The notes: a model not told the origin generated them from the letters alone. A DNA stretch of 64,000 bases from Paracentrotus lividus (GCA_940671915.1 CALNVZ010001744.1:124967-188966), one strand, 5' to 3'; shown: positions 46,396 to 59,654, counted from the stretch's first letter. Made by a program: numbers and translations.

Positions 46396-46600
46396 AAAAA
46401 AAAAAAAAAACAACAATTTCCTACTTTATTAGAATATTATGGCGAGGTCTCTAATTTTGCGCAATATCTGATGTCCATGCAAAATGTCATGAAAAGCAAT
46501 GCTCAGCTTCAATAAATAAAAAGGGAGCAATGTCAAAGTCACGAATGAGAATGCACGATGTTGTCATATATACTAAGTTAAAAAAGTATAACATATCAAA
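43545..46600. other. No gene seen
   Basis: Sequence with A-rich CAAAAACAAA tracts (43650-43760), poly-T runs and a TGCGCTTCGCGCTTCGCGCTC box at 45700-45722. A long poly-A pair lies at 46344-46409. Short frames at 44177-44458 and 44895-45203 show no family. Confidence 0.45.
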
Positions 46601-46612
46601 TTTATATTGTTT

Positions 46613-46755
46613 CTGGGGGGCATTTCATCACAGGACTTGTCAGACATTTTATCCGACAAATTTACTCTCAGCCAATCAGATGCAAGCATTTCAGTAGCTT
46701 ATAACAGTTTGTCGGATAAAACGTCCGACAAGTCCTATCATGAAACATTCCCCTG
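46613..46755. mobile_element. ~143-bp MITE with GGGGCATTTCAT ends
   Basis: GGGGGGCATTTCATCACAGG at the left pairs with CCTATCATGAAACATTCCCC at the right, and ACATTTTATCCGACAAA pairs with TTTGTCGGATAAAACGT. A compact palindrome with a ~45-bp spacer. Confidence 0.8.
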
Positions 46756-46930
46756 ATCCATTCATGTTTTTAGAGTACCCAGAACATGATATTTGAGAGA
46801 ATTTTTCAATTATTTTTTTTTTATGGGATAATTAGGGTATATTTTTAAATTAAACAAGCTATAAAAAAAAACTTGCTGTTTTAATGATGTGTGATATGTA
46901 CACTGCAACTCTTCCATTGTGTTATATAAT

Positions 46931-47897
46931 CATATCAATTCTAGTTGTAAACTTAAGAGGAAGAGGGCGCTATCACTCTACGCAAATCAAACGCTGCCAT
47001 AGACATTTTGTATTTTGCACAGTTTTTTTACTTTGTTTTCTTGATTATGGCGAGCAACTACCTTTTCAAAGAAATGATCAACTTGAATAAGTACGCTAAG
47101 AGTCTTTTTTTTTTCAAAAATAGGAATAACTTACTGCAAACTGGAAAAAAAGTCCTGTCACTTGTGTCAATTCGAAATCCTAATCAGATCAAATTCCTGT
47201 ACAATATGTCCAATTTTGCTCTAAAAATTGCTCATACGCCACATAATTATCTTCCTGGATAACGCACAATTATATTACAGCTTAATGATCAAGCCGTTTT
47301 TAAAAGCTTGAATTCTCACCTTTCCAGAGATGGTAAATTCATTTCGATTGGTAAGAAAAAGTCCTGTCACTTTGAACATTGTCACAATAGAATCTTTACT
47401 CGATGGGTCGATATTTCCGCATATCACATGCATATCGCATGTGGACGGCGTCTTCGCAAGAGGTGACAAGATCACTACTTATATCAATCATCGTTTGGAA
47501 CGTCAATCTATGTGAAATAAAGATTCTGATTACAACTTCATCACAATAATGTTATAAGCTTGCCCAATTGTGTATTTCCTCCATCTGGTCTGGAGAATCT
47601 ATTAACTACAACATGATAAAAGTTCATTAATTTCTTTCATCTCCATGTACGAGTAGATTCTGAACCGAACGGATAATACCATTCCAGCCGCGGGGAAGTC
47701 TTCCTAAGCGAGTTTTTGTGAGCTAATTTATTATTGCAAGCCAGCTGTATAGATTTCTACGCTTGTCAGTCGTATTTCCAACGTCGCTTCGTTGCGTCTG
47801 GCCTCTTAGATAATGGACGCACCTTGTTTAATTACGATATAATGCCGCACATTGGTATACGTTAACTTTACATTTTACATAGAGTAGAATTGATATG
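46931..47897 (+). mobile_element. TIR element with CATATCAATTCTA ends, copy 1
   Basis: CATATCAATTCTAG at the left and TAGAATTGATATG at the right are inverted. The whole 967 bp is a reverse-complement match to 60196-61168. Shared blocks include GAAAAAAGTCCTGTCACTTGTG-like sequence, AATGCCGCACATTGGTATAC and CCATCTGGTCTGGAGAATC. Short frames inside are not conserved between the two copies, so no protein is called. Confidence 0.8.
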
Positions 47898-48625
47898 AAT
47901 TCCTTAATATCATTTTTGAATTTTAGCCAGAAATAATGAAAATAGACGAATTTTATTTTCATTTTTTGAATATTTTTGGTGTAATTCTTTACAAACTGGG
48001 CCTTATATGGTAAGAATAATACAACTTTTAAAATGGAATGCGACTGAAAATGAACTACCTTGACATTTCTGGTTACTTCAGATGAAAATGAGTTATTTAA
48101 TTTGCTTTGAGGAGACATACACCCAATTTTCTTATTAGGTCATTATGGCGCCCCTTAAAGCGCCAAAGGAAGTTAAAGAGGTGTCTGAAAATTTGACCCC
48201 CTTCGATTTCTGATTCATTGTACCCTAATGGACCCCAAAATAAAAAAAAAAAATTTGGCGTTTAAATTGCACGGGAGATGTTTTCGTGACATACCGTACC
48301 GCACTATATAGGTAATTACTTGTCATGAAAAAGTATGTTATAATAGCATTAAATAAAAGCCTGATCATATTAATGCAAAACACTACGTTGTATTATGTAT
48401 GCGATACCCAGTGATGTTGTCATTAATAACTCATTGTAACCATGTTATTGGTATGACATTTTGGTGAAGAAAATAACAGACCACCTCAGAATGGTAATTT
48501 AAAAGAAAGAACGTTCAAACTTCAATCGTTACGGAGTAACGGAACGGAAATATTCATCATAAATATTGGGGACAGAATACAATTACAAATTGTGTTTTAT
48601 TCCTTTCTATCAAATTTCTTAACAG

Positions 48626-49107
48626 GTCGTTTCCGAACCGGGACACCGCATCGTGATGTGCTTCACAACATCTTAAGCAGATTAGATGATGACATGATTG
48701 GTCGATTGTGTAATCTACTTGAAATGGGTGAAAGTACTGACCGTGCTGAACTAGTTGCATTACTGGTCGACTGGGTGATCAAGTGGGTGGATGAATTTCA
48801 TTCAGAAGAAAAAAGCAGCTCCGAAAGTCGTCACAGAGGGAAACACAGAAAAAAGAACGATCTCCTTTTCAATAAGGGATTTGGTGAGCTCGCAAAGGAA
48901 ATAGCTGATTTGGAACGTTGTCTCCGTCAGTCAAAGCAAGGAGCTGCAAACACAGCTCCCTTGTCTGAACATCTCGATGATGCTGCGGGCACACCTTCAT
49001 CCGTTTCAGATTGTCTTTCTCAGTCAAACCAAGGAGATTCAGACACAGATTCATCCTTTGAGCATATCGATTATGACGATCTGATTCCCCAAAATCCTAA
49101 TATTTAG
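48626..49107 (+). CDS. Terminal Death-fold exon 8 with acidic Ser-rich tail
   Basis: Acceptor TATCAAATTTCTTAACAG gives a phase-1 start. The frame runs 159 codons to TAG at 49105-49107, so this is a last exon. Residues 9-56 carry the Death-fold pattern: DVLHNILSRLDDDMIGRLCN, then ELVALLVDWVIKWVDEFH with Trp50. The final helix is not clear. Residues 60-85 are charged and basic (SRHRGKHRKK), a possible nuclear-type basic patch. Residues 85-110 have a Leu-rich helix (FGELAKEIADLERCL). The rest is acidic and Ser/Asp-rich with two copies of QSxQG (Q-S-K-Q-G and Q-S-N-Q-G). It lies 16 kb from exon 7, so it could also end another gene. No AATAAA is seen within 190 bp after the stop. Confidence 0.75.
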
Positions 49108-49299
49108 AACACATTTAGAAATCAAGCGTGACAAATTCCGTTTTAACAGATAGGGCCTAAGAACTTCATTCATACCATAAATTTAATCACAAAATAGCAA
49201 AGGCTTTCGAGTAATTGCTGAGATCCAATCACAGGTTAAAACTCTTGCAATTTCCAAACCATTTTAAACACGGCCGTAAATCCCAGGGGATGGGCATGC

Positions 49300-50720
49300 T
49301 CGTATTCTGGGGGGGGGGGGGCTTTACGGGCCCGGGCTCCCCTGGTGGACGGCCAAAAGGGCGCCAAAATGACCTTAAAGGGGCGCCGAATTAACCTTAG
49401 GGGGACGCCGAATCGAACAAAATGTTGAAAAAAACAAGATATATTCATGACTTCAGCCGATTAACATCTGAAACCTACCCCTACCCCTACACCTATGACC
49501 TCATGGCTGGCCGAAGGCCGAAACATTTTTTCGACACCTAGTATGCGGGCTAGGTTGGTGGAGGGCTTGGGGCATGCTACCCGCAAATTTTCATAGCAAA
49601 GATTGTGGATTTGTTTGCTATAGCTCTTATCTAACAAAGCATGTAAAATCTATCTTCTAAATGGATTCTAAATTTTCGGCTCGCAATTCGCTCTCGCTGA
49701 TACTAAATAGGATTTATACTGCCCCCAAAAATATCTCCAATTTTTAGCTTTAAAATTTTATTACTTAAATGAACAGGAATCGGGGCAGCCATTATGACTC
49801 TTAAAAGCATACATTCAAAGAAAAATTTTCTTCGTACCCCCTCCCTCCCTGAATTCATTTCTCTTTAGGTCTATGCCATTTCCGAAAAGGTGCCCTTTTT
49901 TCCATCGAGACCCCACTTTCAAATCCGTTACGCGGCCTCTACTGTACGTTTTTTGTTTTGTTTCGATTGTTTGTTTTTCGCCCTCCCGGATACAATACAG
50001 GACCTTTAATCCACAAACATATCCGATTCCAGCTTAAAATTTTTGGCTCGCGCTTCGCGTTCGCCATGCACAAACATCTGAAACCTTTATCTTAAAATTT
50101 TCGGATCGCGCTTCTCGCTCGCATTACTTTTTCAATAACTAAAATAAACAGTAATCAAGGCAGCCATTATGATTCTTAAAAACATACATTCAAAGACAAA
50201 TTTTCTTCGTATGCCCTCGTTCTCCGAATTTATTTCTCTTTAGATCTATGCCTCTGATCTAAAGTGTCCCCTTTTTTTCGAGACCCCCATTTTCAAATCC
50301 GTTCCGCTGCCTTTATTATATATTTTTGTTTTTTGGTTGTGTTTTTCGGGTTCGCGGATACTATATAAGACCTTTAATACACAAACATATCCGGTTTCAG
50401 CTTAAAATTTTTAGCTCGCGCTTCGCGCTCGCTTATACTAAGTAGGAAGCATAATGCACAAATATCTCAAACTTTTAGCTTAAAATTTTCGGCTCGCGCT
50501 ACGCGCTCGCATTATTTTTTCCATTACTAAAATGAACAGTAATCAAGACAGCCATAAGCTAAAAGCATAAAGTCAAAGACAAATTCTATTCGCACCCCCT
50601 CCCTCTCAAATCCTTTTCGCCGCCAATGCTATATGGGTATTAAAAACGTTCCTTGTGTCACTAGATCGCATACTGTAAGTTGGCAAATTATTTCGCTCAT
50701 TCCCCCCCCCCCCCCCACTC
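49300..50720. repeat. Tandem triplication of a ~350-bp non-coding unit
   Basis: The order TTTTCGGCTCGC-TTCGC-CTCGC, ATTA(C/G)-TAAAATGAACAG(G/T)AATC, GCAGCCATTATGA, AAAGCATACATTCAAAGA and CACCCCCTCCCTC recurs at about 49670, 50095 and 50490. It is framed by poly-G at 49309-49321 and poly-C at 50702-50717. No coding. Confidence 0.7.
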
Positions 50721-51241
50721 CTCGACATGGATTTACGCCGTTGATTTAAAGGTTTCTCAGCGTTTCAATGGTGGTGAATTTTCAAACAAATGGTTTACCG
50801 ATGCTAATAAGCTTTGAAGCAAGCACGAGCAAAATTTTAGAAATTGGCCATTGGAGTCAGAAAATTCCATATTTCTAAAATTGAAACCTATGTTCCTGTG
50901 TCAGGGAAAACATTGGTTAGGTCCTTACGACATGTTGTACACAATGAATGACCTATGTATACGAATAGCCGTTGAAGCATACTCCAGCACATTTTAGGAT
51001 TTGGAAATTGAAATTACACATTTGGCCGTATGCAAGAAAGTAATATTTGCTTTTCCTTGTACAGATCTGACTTATGGATTTACTTATCATGACATTTTTT
51101 TTCATGTGCAAACTTACAAGCTCAATTATTTCTATTTCTTGCAATATCGCGCAAAACTTAGAATAACCAAATAATCTCCGCGACTATGTACATATTACTT
51201 TGTGCATCAAACATTTTATTTGGTTAAATAAAAAAGAAATA

Positions 51242-53704
51242 GTAGAGTCAACTTGTGTAGACCCCGTCGATATTTTTCGGGGACAAAGATTTGAAAGTGG
51301 TTTTGGGTTGCTTAGAGGTCACTGATCAAAATTAGCTTGGTTAGTCCCCTGCTAACCCCCGGCAACTCTCTTAGGGGTCAAAATAGGGTCAAATTGGGGC
51401 CAATAGGGGGTCAAATTCTTAAAATGCCCAGATTATCTCAAAAGTGCAAATTGTTTATCTTCTTCGACTGATTGTAAGTGTACATGATCATATACCTCTG
51501 ATCTCCCAGTAAGAAGTTATAGAGGGAAAAGTCAAAAGGTCAACGAACTTTCACATGAAGGCATATTTATAGGCCTACACAAGCTAAAATTGTTTTGAAC
51601 AACGATTTTTTTTGTGTGTGTGTGTTTGTTGTGTCTATTTTTATTTGTTATGATTAAGAAAATTAATCGAGACTATTCTTATATTAAATAAAAAAAAATA
51701 AAAATCATATTCAGTAGATATAAGGGGGCAAACTAAGGTCATTTGGGGTCGAATTAGTTAACTTGTGATACGGTAAAGGGGTTAAATCAGCTCCATTTTT
51801 GTGGTAATTGTCAAGTTATGTGTAAATTGATGATTAAAACTAACAGTTTTGTATTTCTAATCCAGAAACCACATTCAATAACTACAAGGGGTCATCATGA
51901 TATGGGCAAAGGGTAAATCAGTCATTCGAGGTCAAAATGTGACATTGACCTAAACTGCTGAAATATGCACTCAGCTCACAATGTTGATTGTAAAAGTGTT
52001 TGGGATATGGACTTAATTTTGATGAAAGTGTATGATTGTATCATACAGGAAGATGAGCTATTTGATTTTAGAGAATTTAGATCAAAGGTCAAAGGTCACA
52101 CAATTAAGTAATAATATTCCAGAACCGCTTTTAATCTTCAACCTTAATAATATCACGATTACATTTTGGGAAGGGTGTGTCATAAATATTATTTACCTGA
52201 CTGTTCTGGCAGCTGTTATAAACGATTAGTGATGTTATCATTTTATAATAAAATATACAAAAATTGGTTAAAAACAAGATAGGTTTGCAAACATTAACAT
52301 TAAGGTCGAGTAAAAGTCTGAAACATAGACGTGATTGAAAACGAATAACCCAAGAATGCACATTTCTCATGCATTTTCAATCATTTAGGAAGCCCTTGGT
52401 TAAACAAAAAAGGAATCTCAGACATAAACCTCTGTGAACTTTAACATTTTACCGATACACAGTCTTCACAATAGTTAGATTCTTTTTCATATGGTGACCT
52501 CATCCAAGTTTCATATCTCCAATTGTTTTGCGATATTCCAATAATAATGTAAATACCTATTATGTCTTAAGTTGACCTCTGTGTCCTTTGACATTTGACA
52601 TAAATTTGCCCAAATCTAATCACATCCTTTGTTTTATAGGGATATCCTCTAATGTCATGTGAAGTTCATATTTCGATCAGTTCTGGAGATAACACAACAA
52701 GTCAAATATTACAAAAGTTACCGTGTGACCTTTGACCTTCATTCTCTAAAATTTTATGAGATTGGCTTTAAATGATGATACCTGTTTATCATCTATCGAA
52801 ATTAATATACATCTCATCTTTTTCTTAAAATAATGCTATAACTTTGAAGTGAATTTATTGTGACGTAAATATTCATATTATGAATGACAGCGCCAACAAA
52901 TTCAAAAACAACAAAAACCTAAGTTGACCGTGTGACCCTTGACCTTTCACCTTCATTCTATAAGATCAAATTAGATCGTCCTCTTATGATTGTACATATC
53001 ACTTTCAAATTTGAAATTCATAGCTCAATTGGTTGAAGTGTGTTTATTGCTACACAATCTCCATAGGTCAATGTAACATTTTGACCCCAAATGATCGATT
53101 GCCCTTTGACCATATTATGACCCCTTACATTTAGGCCTACTGAATGCGGTTTCTGGATTGGAAATACAAATCTGTTAGTTTTAATCATCAATTTACACAT
53201 AACTTGACAATATACCACACAAATGGAGCTGATTTAACCCCATTACCGTATTTTGATCCCCAGTTAACTAATTTGACCCCAAATGAACTTATGTCTACCC
53301 TTTATATCTACTGAATATGATTTTTTTAAATATAGTAATAGTCTCGATTAATTTTCTTAATCATTACAAATATTATGCCTTCATGTAAAGCTTTGTTGAC
53401 CTTTTGACTTTTCCCACCATAACTTCTTACTGGGAGATCAGAGGTATATGATCCTAAACATTTTTTTGTTCAGTAGAAGAAGATAAAAAAAATTGCACTT
53501 TCTTTTGTGATAATCTGGGCATTTTAAGAATTTGACACCCTATTGGCCCCAATTTGACCCTATTTTGACCCCTACGAAAGTTACCGGAGGTTAGCAGGGG
53601 ACTAACCAAGCTAATTTTGATCAGTAACATCTAAGCAACCCCAAAACACTTTCAAACCTTTGTCCCCGAAAAATATCGATGGGGTCTACACAAGTTGACT
53701 TTAC
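51242..53704. mobile_element. 2.46-kb near-complete palindrome (TA-flanked foldback element)
   Basis: The ends GTAGAGTCAACTTGTGTAGA and TCTACACAAGTTGACTTTAC are next to TA on both sides. The two halves match in reverse over nearly the whole length: AGATTATCTC/GAGATAATCT, CATATACCTCTGATCTCCCA and its complement near 53440, GGTCAAAATGTGACATTGACC and its complement near 53070. No transposase frame. Rich in TTTGACC words. It lies downstream of exon 8. Confidence 0.85.
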
Positions 53705-53709
53705 TAAAA

Positions 53710-54935
53710 TAGTTTACTTTTTGTTTGAAGATTCTTTTTGCATTCGTTATTATTTTAACATTTGTTTATTGCTACGATACTTAAGCAATGTTCTAACTTG
53801 GGCAAGATATGACGAGTTGTGCATATTGGTTATTATCGGTATCTTCATGAACATGAATTACATTAAATTGTCGGCTGTAGTTTAAGCGGGGTCTTCCCAC
53901 GAGGCCGAGGGTCCACCTGGCCATGGATTTTTCCACCAGGCCAAGGGTCCACGATTTTTCTCATATCGTATTTTCTTTTTTTCAGGATGTATTTGTACAT
54001 TGATCATTAAAATCTTTACACTTTTATGTTATTTTATAATTGTATATTTAAAACGATTATAATGGACTTTACAAAATACTTGAATTTAACTTTGAACTTT
54101 TATCAAATCACTCTTTTTAGAGAAAAAAGGAAAAGTTATTTAATCCCATTTAAGAAGAAATTATGGAATTTCATACCCATCCTGATATTTTAGATTGACC
54201 TTTATTATTTTCTGATACAGACGATATATTTTTTTCTATGAATCAATTTCTTGATCCCAAAAATTTCTCTGAATAAGAATTTACTCATCAATAAAGCTGT
54301 TACACACTGGAAGTTAGACAGCTGATTTGAAGGAAAAAAATAGATCAATATAAACTTTATTAAAAACACGAAGTAGAGCGTTGATAAATATTTGTGACAA
54401 TAAATCTTGGAAGCGCCATGACAATCAAATACTGTTTATATCTAACACTTCTTGCAACAGTATATTTTTAAACAGTTCTATCATACACTCTACTATTATT
54501 CATTTATTATTTTACTTCTAAATGAAATAGTGAAAAGGATGTCCTGTCTGATATTAGACATTAATATCCAAATACTGCAATTCGTATGTTTTAACTGTCA
54601 AATTATCTTCCTAAATGTTAATAGGTATCATTTAACTGTTCACCTCATAATTACAACGCTATAGGTATTCCCAAAATATGCATCATGTCAAATAATCCTG
54701 AATCGTTTACAATGGTCCAATCGTAAAGGCTCAATTTAAACAAAGTTCCGCAAAGTTGGCAAAAGGGTCGCTTAAAGTTATATAAATTCCAGAACGCAAA
54801 GCTCACGCGAAACTATGCGCAATTTTTACAGCTTTCGTGACTTTGTGAATTTGTGCAACATTGCGTATCTTTTAGCAGCTTGTTGAAGCTCTTGTCAACT
54901 ATGATGACTTTGGAAAACTCTCCAAGTGGAATAGG
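53710..54935. other. No gene seen
   Basis: AT-rich sequence without recognised repeat ends or coding frames. Confidence 0.5.
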
Positions 54936-54942
54936 ACATTTA

Positions 54943-56825
54943 GGGTAGATGTAGGGAATATCGGACGGTCACCACATGTCCAGCCCTAGCTGCCAACATA
55001 AGATCAACTGAGTTGAAATACCGGCATCTATTGGTCAGGTGGTCTGTCTGGGAAGGTTGAATGCTGTATTCGACAACAACAAGTGAGAAATCTCCGAGAA
55101 AACTACCACAATCTGTCAAGGTAGGAAAATTTGCAGCCTGAAAAATGGCCTGATGTAAAAATTGACATTTTAGAGAATGTGATGGTATAAAAATAGAATT
55201 GGGACATGACCTCTATTTCATGCATTATGGACATGTGTGGAGGGTGGGCCAAACGTGTATGGAGTGTTTGCACTGTACAAAGCCTGTGTATTGGGGTGGC
55301 AGTGTGTTGAATAGTGCTAGTCAGTCATTTTTTTGTGTAGGGAATACCAGACACCACATGGACGGTGTAAGTGACGGTATAAATTCAGGGTTCGGAAAGA
55401 CTCCCATGGTATATACTGTTTCTTTTGGTGTAATTCTTTCCTGGTTGTCTATTCCAATCAATCTTTCAAACTGTAACCATTCCTGGTTAACCAAATTGCC
55501 TAAAAGTAACAGTAACTGAGCGTTCACTAGGCGATGAATTAAAACAATTAGACAATGGCCTGTCCTTAATGGCCCCTAAAAAATGTGGTTTCTTTCCCAC
55601 CATAGCCGAGATTTATCGGCCCGCTAAATGCTTAAAATACAGTTAGATCCAGCATCATTCTGGACAAGGAAAGGAGTGGACAGCTAAGCACTTGAGAATA
55701 ATTCGATAGGCTGTCTCACTATTTTCCCTGTGCATAATAATGCTAAATCCACACTGCATTTCTTTCCGAATAATTACACTAAATATCCTTATTTTATCCT
55801 CCATATATCATTCACTTGTCCAGCATAATAAAGCTGGCTCATAAATTCTTTCAAATAACCAACTTATGTTTCATAACCTAAATATCACAGTCAACCCGTT
55901 TACAAATACAGTACAATTTCCTTTGCCTACGTGTACACATTGTATAACTTCAATGCATTTGCGTGTTCACACTTCATTCCATCAATTGTACATTTCTGAA
56001 CTAAAATATTCCTTCAATGAAAGGAGCATAATTTTGCCCATTACTACACAAGATAGATGAATTATTTAACTACAAAATATATCATGTTCAATTACTTACA
56101 ACATTGGGTTCATCCAAAAAAATAGCAATTTACGGCGAGTCCTTCCCAAATAGGTGTGTCAACTTTCACGTGTAAATATGGCAGCGAAAATTTAGAGCGA
56201 CGCATTCGACCAACACAAATCAACCAGCGAAATCTTCGCTTTTGACATCATTGATATCTGATTGTTTAGTTTTAGCGTAATCGCAAACAAACAAATAAAA
56301 AGAAAAACTTTTGGCAATTTACAGACGGTTGTTTGTTTTACTTCCGGGTTGAGTTGCTAAGCATGTAGATCAAATAGTTTATTTATTAAATTGTTTGACA
56401 ATTTTGAAATGTCTATTTCTCTTTATTATTATTGTGATATGTCATGATCTACATGAGATATAAAAGTTATTCTGAGTGTTTTGAAATTTTCTAAAAATGA
56501 ATAATGTTATAAAAAATCAATACAAACATGTTAAGTTGATGGTTTACATTCAAATCAGTGCTTCCAGACAGATCTTTATACAAAAAAAGGGTAAAAACAT
56601 ACTGTCCGGTATTTCCTACACTGTAGGGAATGTCGGACAATTTACGATGACGTCATTATTTGCATATAACTGCCTCAACAAATATTTCATTACCTCAATT
56701 TTTTTGGAAAATAAAGTTGAATGATGTAGCTAAGCAATGAGAATCTTTTTCTTTTGTGATTTTATTGTTTTCATGTGCTAATTAAGCAAATGAGCTTAAG
56801 TGGCCGGTATTCCCTACATCTACCC
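54943..56825. mobile_element. TA-flanked TIR element, GGGTAGATGTAGGGAATAT family, copy 2
   Basis: GGGTAGATGTAGGGAATATC at the left, GGTATTCCCTACATCTACCC at the right, both next to TA. The inner right arm (GCAAATGAGCTTAAGTGGCC) and the internal end-like word near 56620 align with the 18442-19419 element. At 1883 bp it is twice as long. No transposase frame was recognised; the 106-codon frame at 55199-55519 has no known domain. Confidence 0.8.
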
Positions 56826-56971
56826 TATATATCGATGGAAGCATTTAGTTCCCAAATTAAGAAAAAACATGAGATTTAAATGCATATAAATGTATAAATA
56901 GATTAAAAGTAATGTATATCAGATTACAATGCTAACCTAATGTTAGCTTCTTTACAGTATAAAATACATCT

Positions 56972-57734
56972 GGGCAATTCCATGATTAGTTTCGTTACAC
57001 ATTATGGTACGCTGTAGTCTAAAGTTGGCTTCTACATGAAGACGCTTTGATATTATTTTTCAATTTTTGTAGTGTCGATACCTATAGATATAACCTACTT
57101 GACATCATCAAAGAGAATTATGAGGCATAGTTTAATAAGTAATAACAGGTACTTAAACTTTGGTTAGTTACGTTACCAAAAGTGGACATGGTTTTTTGAG
57201 GACTGACTTTGACCATTAATTTCCTGGAAACTACGTTCAACTAAAACAAACTGTGACATTAATGTTATTGCTGATGAGTTGGCGAGTCATGTGAAATATA
57301 ATATCTCTTGAATAGTATGAAGCTTTTCTATAGAAACAATAAAAACATGGTTAGTTACGTTACAGTTAGGTACGTTACATTGGGTCCAGTGAACTTCCAG
57401 AGGTCTTTTCACCCCTTGTAACCGCATAAATATGGAAATATGGAAATGTGTTTATCCTTTGCCTTTTGGTGAAATTTCTGAGAAGAAATATTAAACGAAT
57501 CTTGTGTAATTTGCATTTTAGTGAAATTTATTGTCCCCAGTCCCACATGTACAATTTTTATGATGGTTTGAGATCTTGCAGAAGTCAACGAAAATGATTA
57601 TTTTTTCAATTGAATATGAAAGACCTATGTCATTTATGAACATCTGTGGCATTAGATTGGTGATAAATCGAATAATCAAGTTAGGAGACAGACTTCTTTT
57701 TTTGAAAAATGTCCACTAATTCATGGAATTGCCC
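56972..57734. mobile_element. TIR element with GGGCAATTCCATGA ends
   Basis: GGGCAATTCCATGATTAG near 56972 pairs with CTAATTCATGGAATTGCCC ending 57734. Repeats of TTAGTTACGTTAC occur inside (57165, 57350). ATCT stands outside both ends. Non-coding. Confidence 0.75.
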
Positions 57735-57872
57735 ATCTGCATTCCATTTCATTCTATTTAGTTAAGTAGATTAATATTTGGTTTGTATGGTTTCTGCTGT
57801 CTTTTTATTGTTGTTAAAAAATTAAAACTTCTGTCACTGCTAAGTTTTTTTAGATACATGAGGTAATTTATA

Positions 57873-58936
57873 AACCCCTCACAAAAAGTTTCGCAAGTCG
57901 ACTTTGGGCCATGATAACTTTTCAGGTACGCTTTAGTTATTCCTGTATTCATACCATTGGAAAGATAATTTATTCCCCTTTTTATTGATATCATATTTGT
58001 AATGATTGTATCATGCTTCAATGCACAGAATATCAGAATATGGAGAAAAGTAGAAAGTCAAATGTTCTAAAATGCATTTTTATTGATCACATTGAAGTTC
58101 TGCAACTTGACTTTAGGTCCTGATAACTTAAGGGATATTTTCTAATTTTTTTTTAATTTTATGCCATTGTCAAGTGAATTTATTCCTCTCTTGATTGATA
58201 CCTTATTTGTCATGGTGATGTCATGCCTGGGTCCACAGAACCCATGAATACCACTTGAATACATGACAAAGCGAAAGATAATTTTCAATTTAAATTTCTG
58301 TAACACAACTCTGAACCTTGATACATTTTAATGTGGGGATTTAATCATTGTTAATTTTTATAGCATTAAAAAGTTCATTTATTCTTCTTTTTATTGATAC
58401 CATATTTGCAATAGTAACATCATGTTTGAATGCACATAACTCACGAATATAATGCAAAGTAAAAAGTGAAAAGTTGCGAAATGCATTGTTATTACCCGCA
58501 ACAGACAATAATACTCACAATAGGCATTCAATTTGCAACATTTAAGTTCTGACTTGTCCTAACATTCAGGTCTACTGTGCATGCATGAACAACACTATCA
58601 TTACAATAAGGGTGTCATTGAAAAAAAAGAATAAATTATCTTGACAATGGTCTAAATTTCAATAACAATTAGAAAATACCCCATAAGTTATCAGAGCCTA
58701 AAGTCGAGTTGCGGAACTTCGCTTTGATAAATGCATTTTGCAACATTTGACTTTTTACTTTTCTCCATATTCTGATATTTTGTGCATTGAAGCATGACAT
58801 AATCATTACAAGTAGGATATCAATAAAAAGGGGAATAAATTATCTTTCCAATGGTATGAATATCAGGAATAACTAAAGCGTACCTAAAAAGTTATCATGG
58901 CCCAAAGTCGACTTCCGAAACTTTTTGTGAGGGGTT
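57873..58936. mobile_element. Palindromic TA-flanked MITE, AACCCCTCACAAAAAGTTTC family
   Basis: AACCCCTCACAAAAAGTTTC at the left, GAAACTTTTTGTGAGGGGTT at the right, each next to TA. Arms match inward through GGCCATGATAACTTTT/AAAAGTTATCATGGCC-type blocks and AAAGATAATTTATTCCCC and its complement. 1064 bp, no transposase. Confidence 0.9.
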
Positions 58937-59066
58937 TAGATAGCATTCCATCTGTTATTAGTATTAATCCGATTCTGATTTATTTGATATAATTAATTTG
59001 TAACTTGTTTCATTACTACGATTTGTTGTCTTTGCAATAAAATATGCTGAAAGAATTCGAATGGAA

Positions 59067-59067
<1 letters not shown>

Positions 59068-59106
<39 letters not shown>
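59068..59106. repeat. (GT)n microsatellite
   Basis: About 19 uninterrupted GT units. Confidence 0.95.
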
Positions 59107-59107
<1 letters not shown>

Positions 59108-59269
59108 ATTGTAATGAATAACAGTATAGGAAAACCACAAAATATTGCACTTTTAGTGTGAACAATGAGGACAAGATAAGAGTCAGTCAAAAAAGAATAA
59201 TAATTATCGTTGGAGGGCTATACACAAGAGAAATAACATGAAAAAAAAAATCAAAGAGAGGGAAAGAGC

Positions 59270-59295
59270 AACAGAGAGAGAGAGAGAGAGGTGGA
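59270..59295. repeat. (GA)n microsatellite in a purine-rich tract
   Basis: GAGAGA run inside a purine-biased stretch (59220-59520). Confidence 0.85.
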
Positions 59296-59654
59296 GGAAG
59301 GTGTGGAAAATGGGACAGGTATAAGTATATGGTATAAGAGTAGGATAGGATGATGATGGACATGAGAGAAAAAATAGGGTATGACATGTATGAAGTACGT
59401 TAGAAGAAAAGAGATAGGTACAGGGAGCTTAGTTATATTGATTCGAGGGTAATGTAAAGAGTAATAACAGAATATAATCACAAGGAAGAGGAATAACGGT
59501 TAGAAAAGGGGAAAACGAAAAAAATATTCATCAATGGATTAAATTTGTAGGCATTTAATCCTTTCATTTTATTTTTATTCATTTTTTTCCTGATATTACG
59601 GCCCAATTACTATATGAACTTAAATATTTAGCGATGGTCTTGGTACAACAAATT

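Noticed and set aside
55199-55519. 106-codon frame inside a TIR element, as transposase candidate
   Set aside because: No DDE-type motif or helix-turn-helix seen, and the frame is absent from the related element at 18442-19419.
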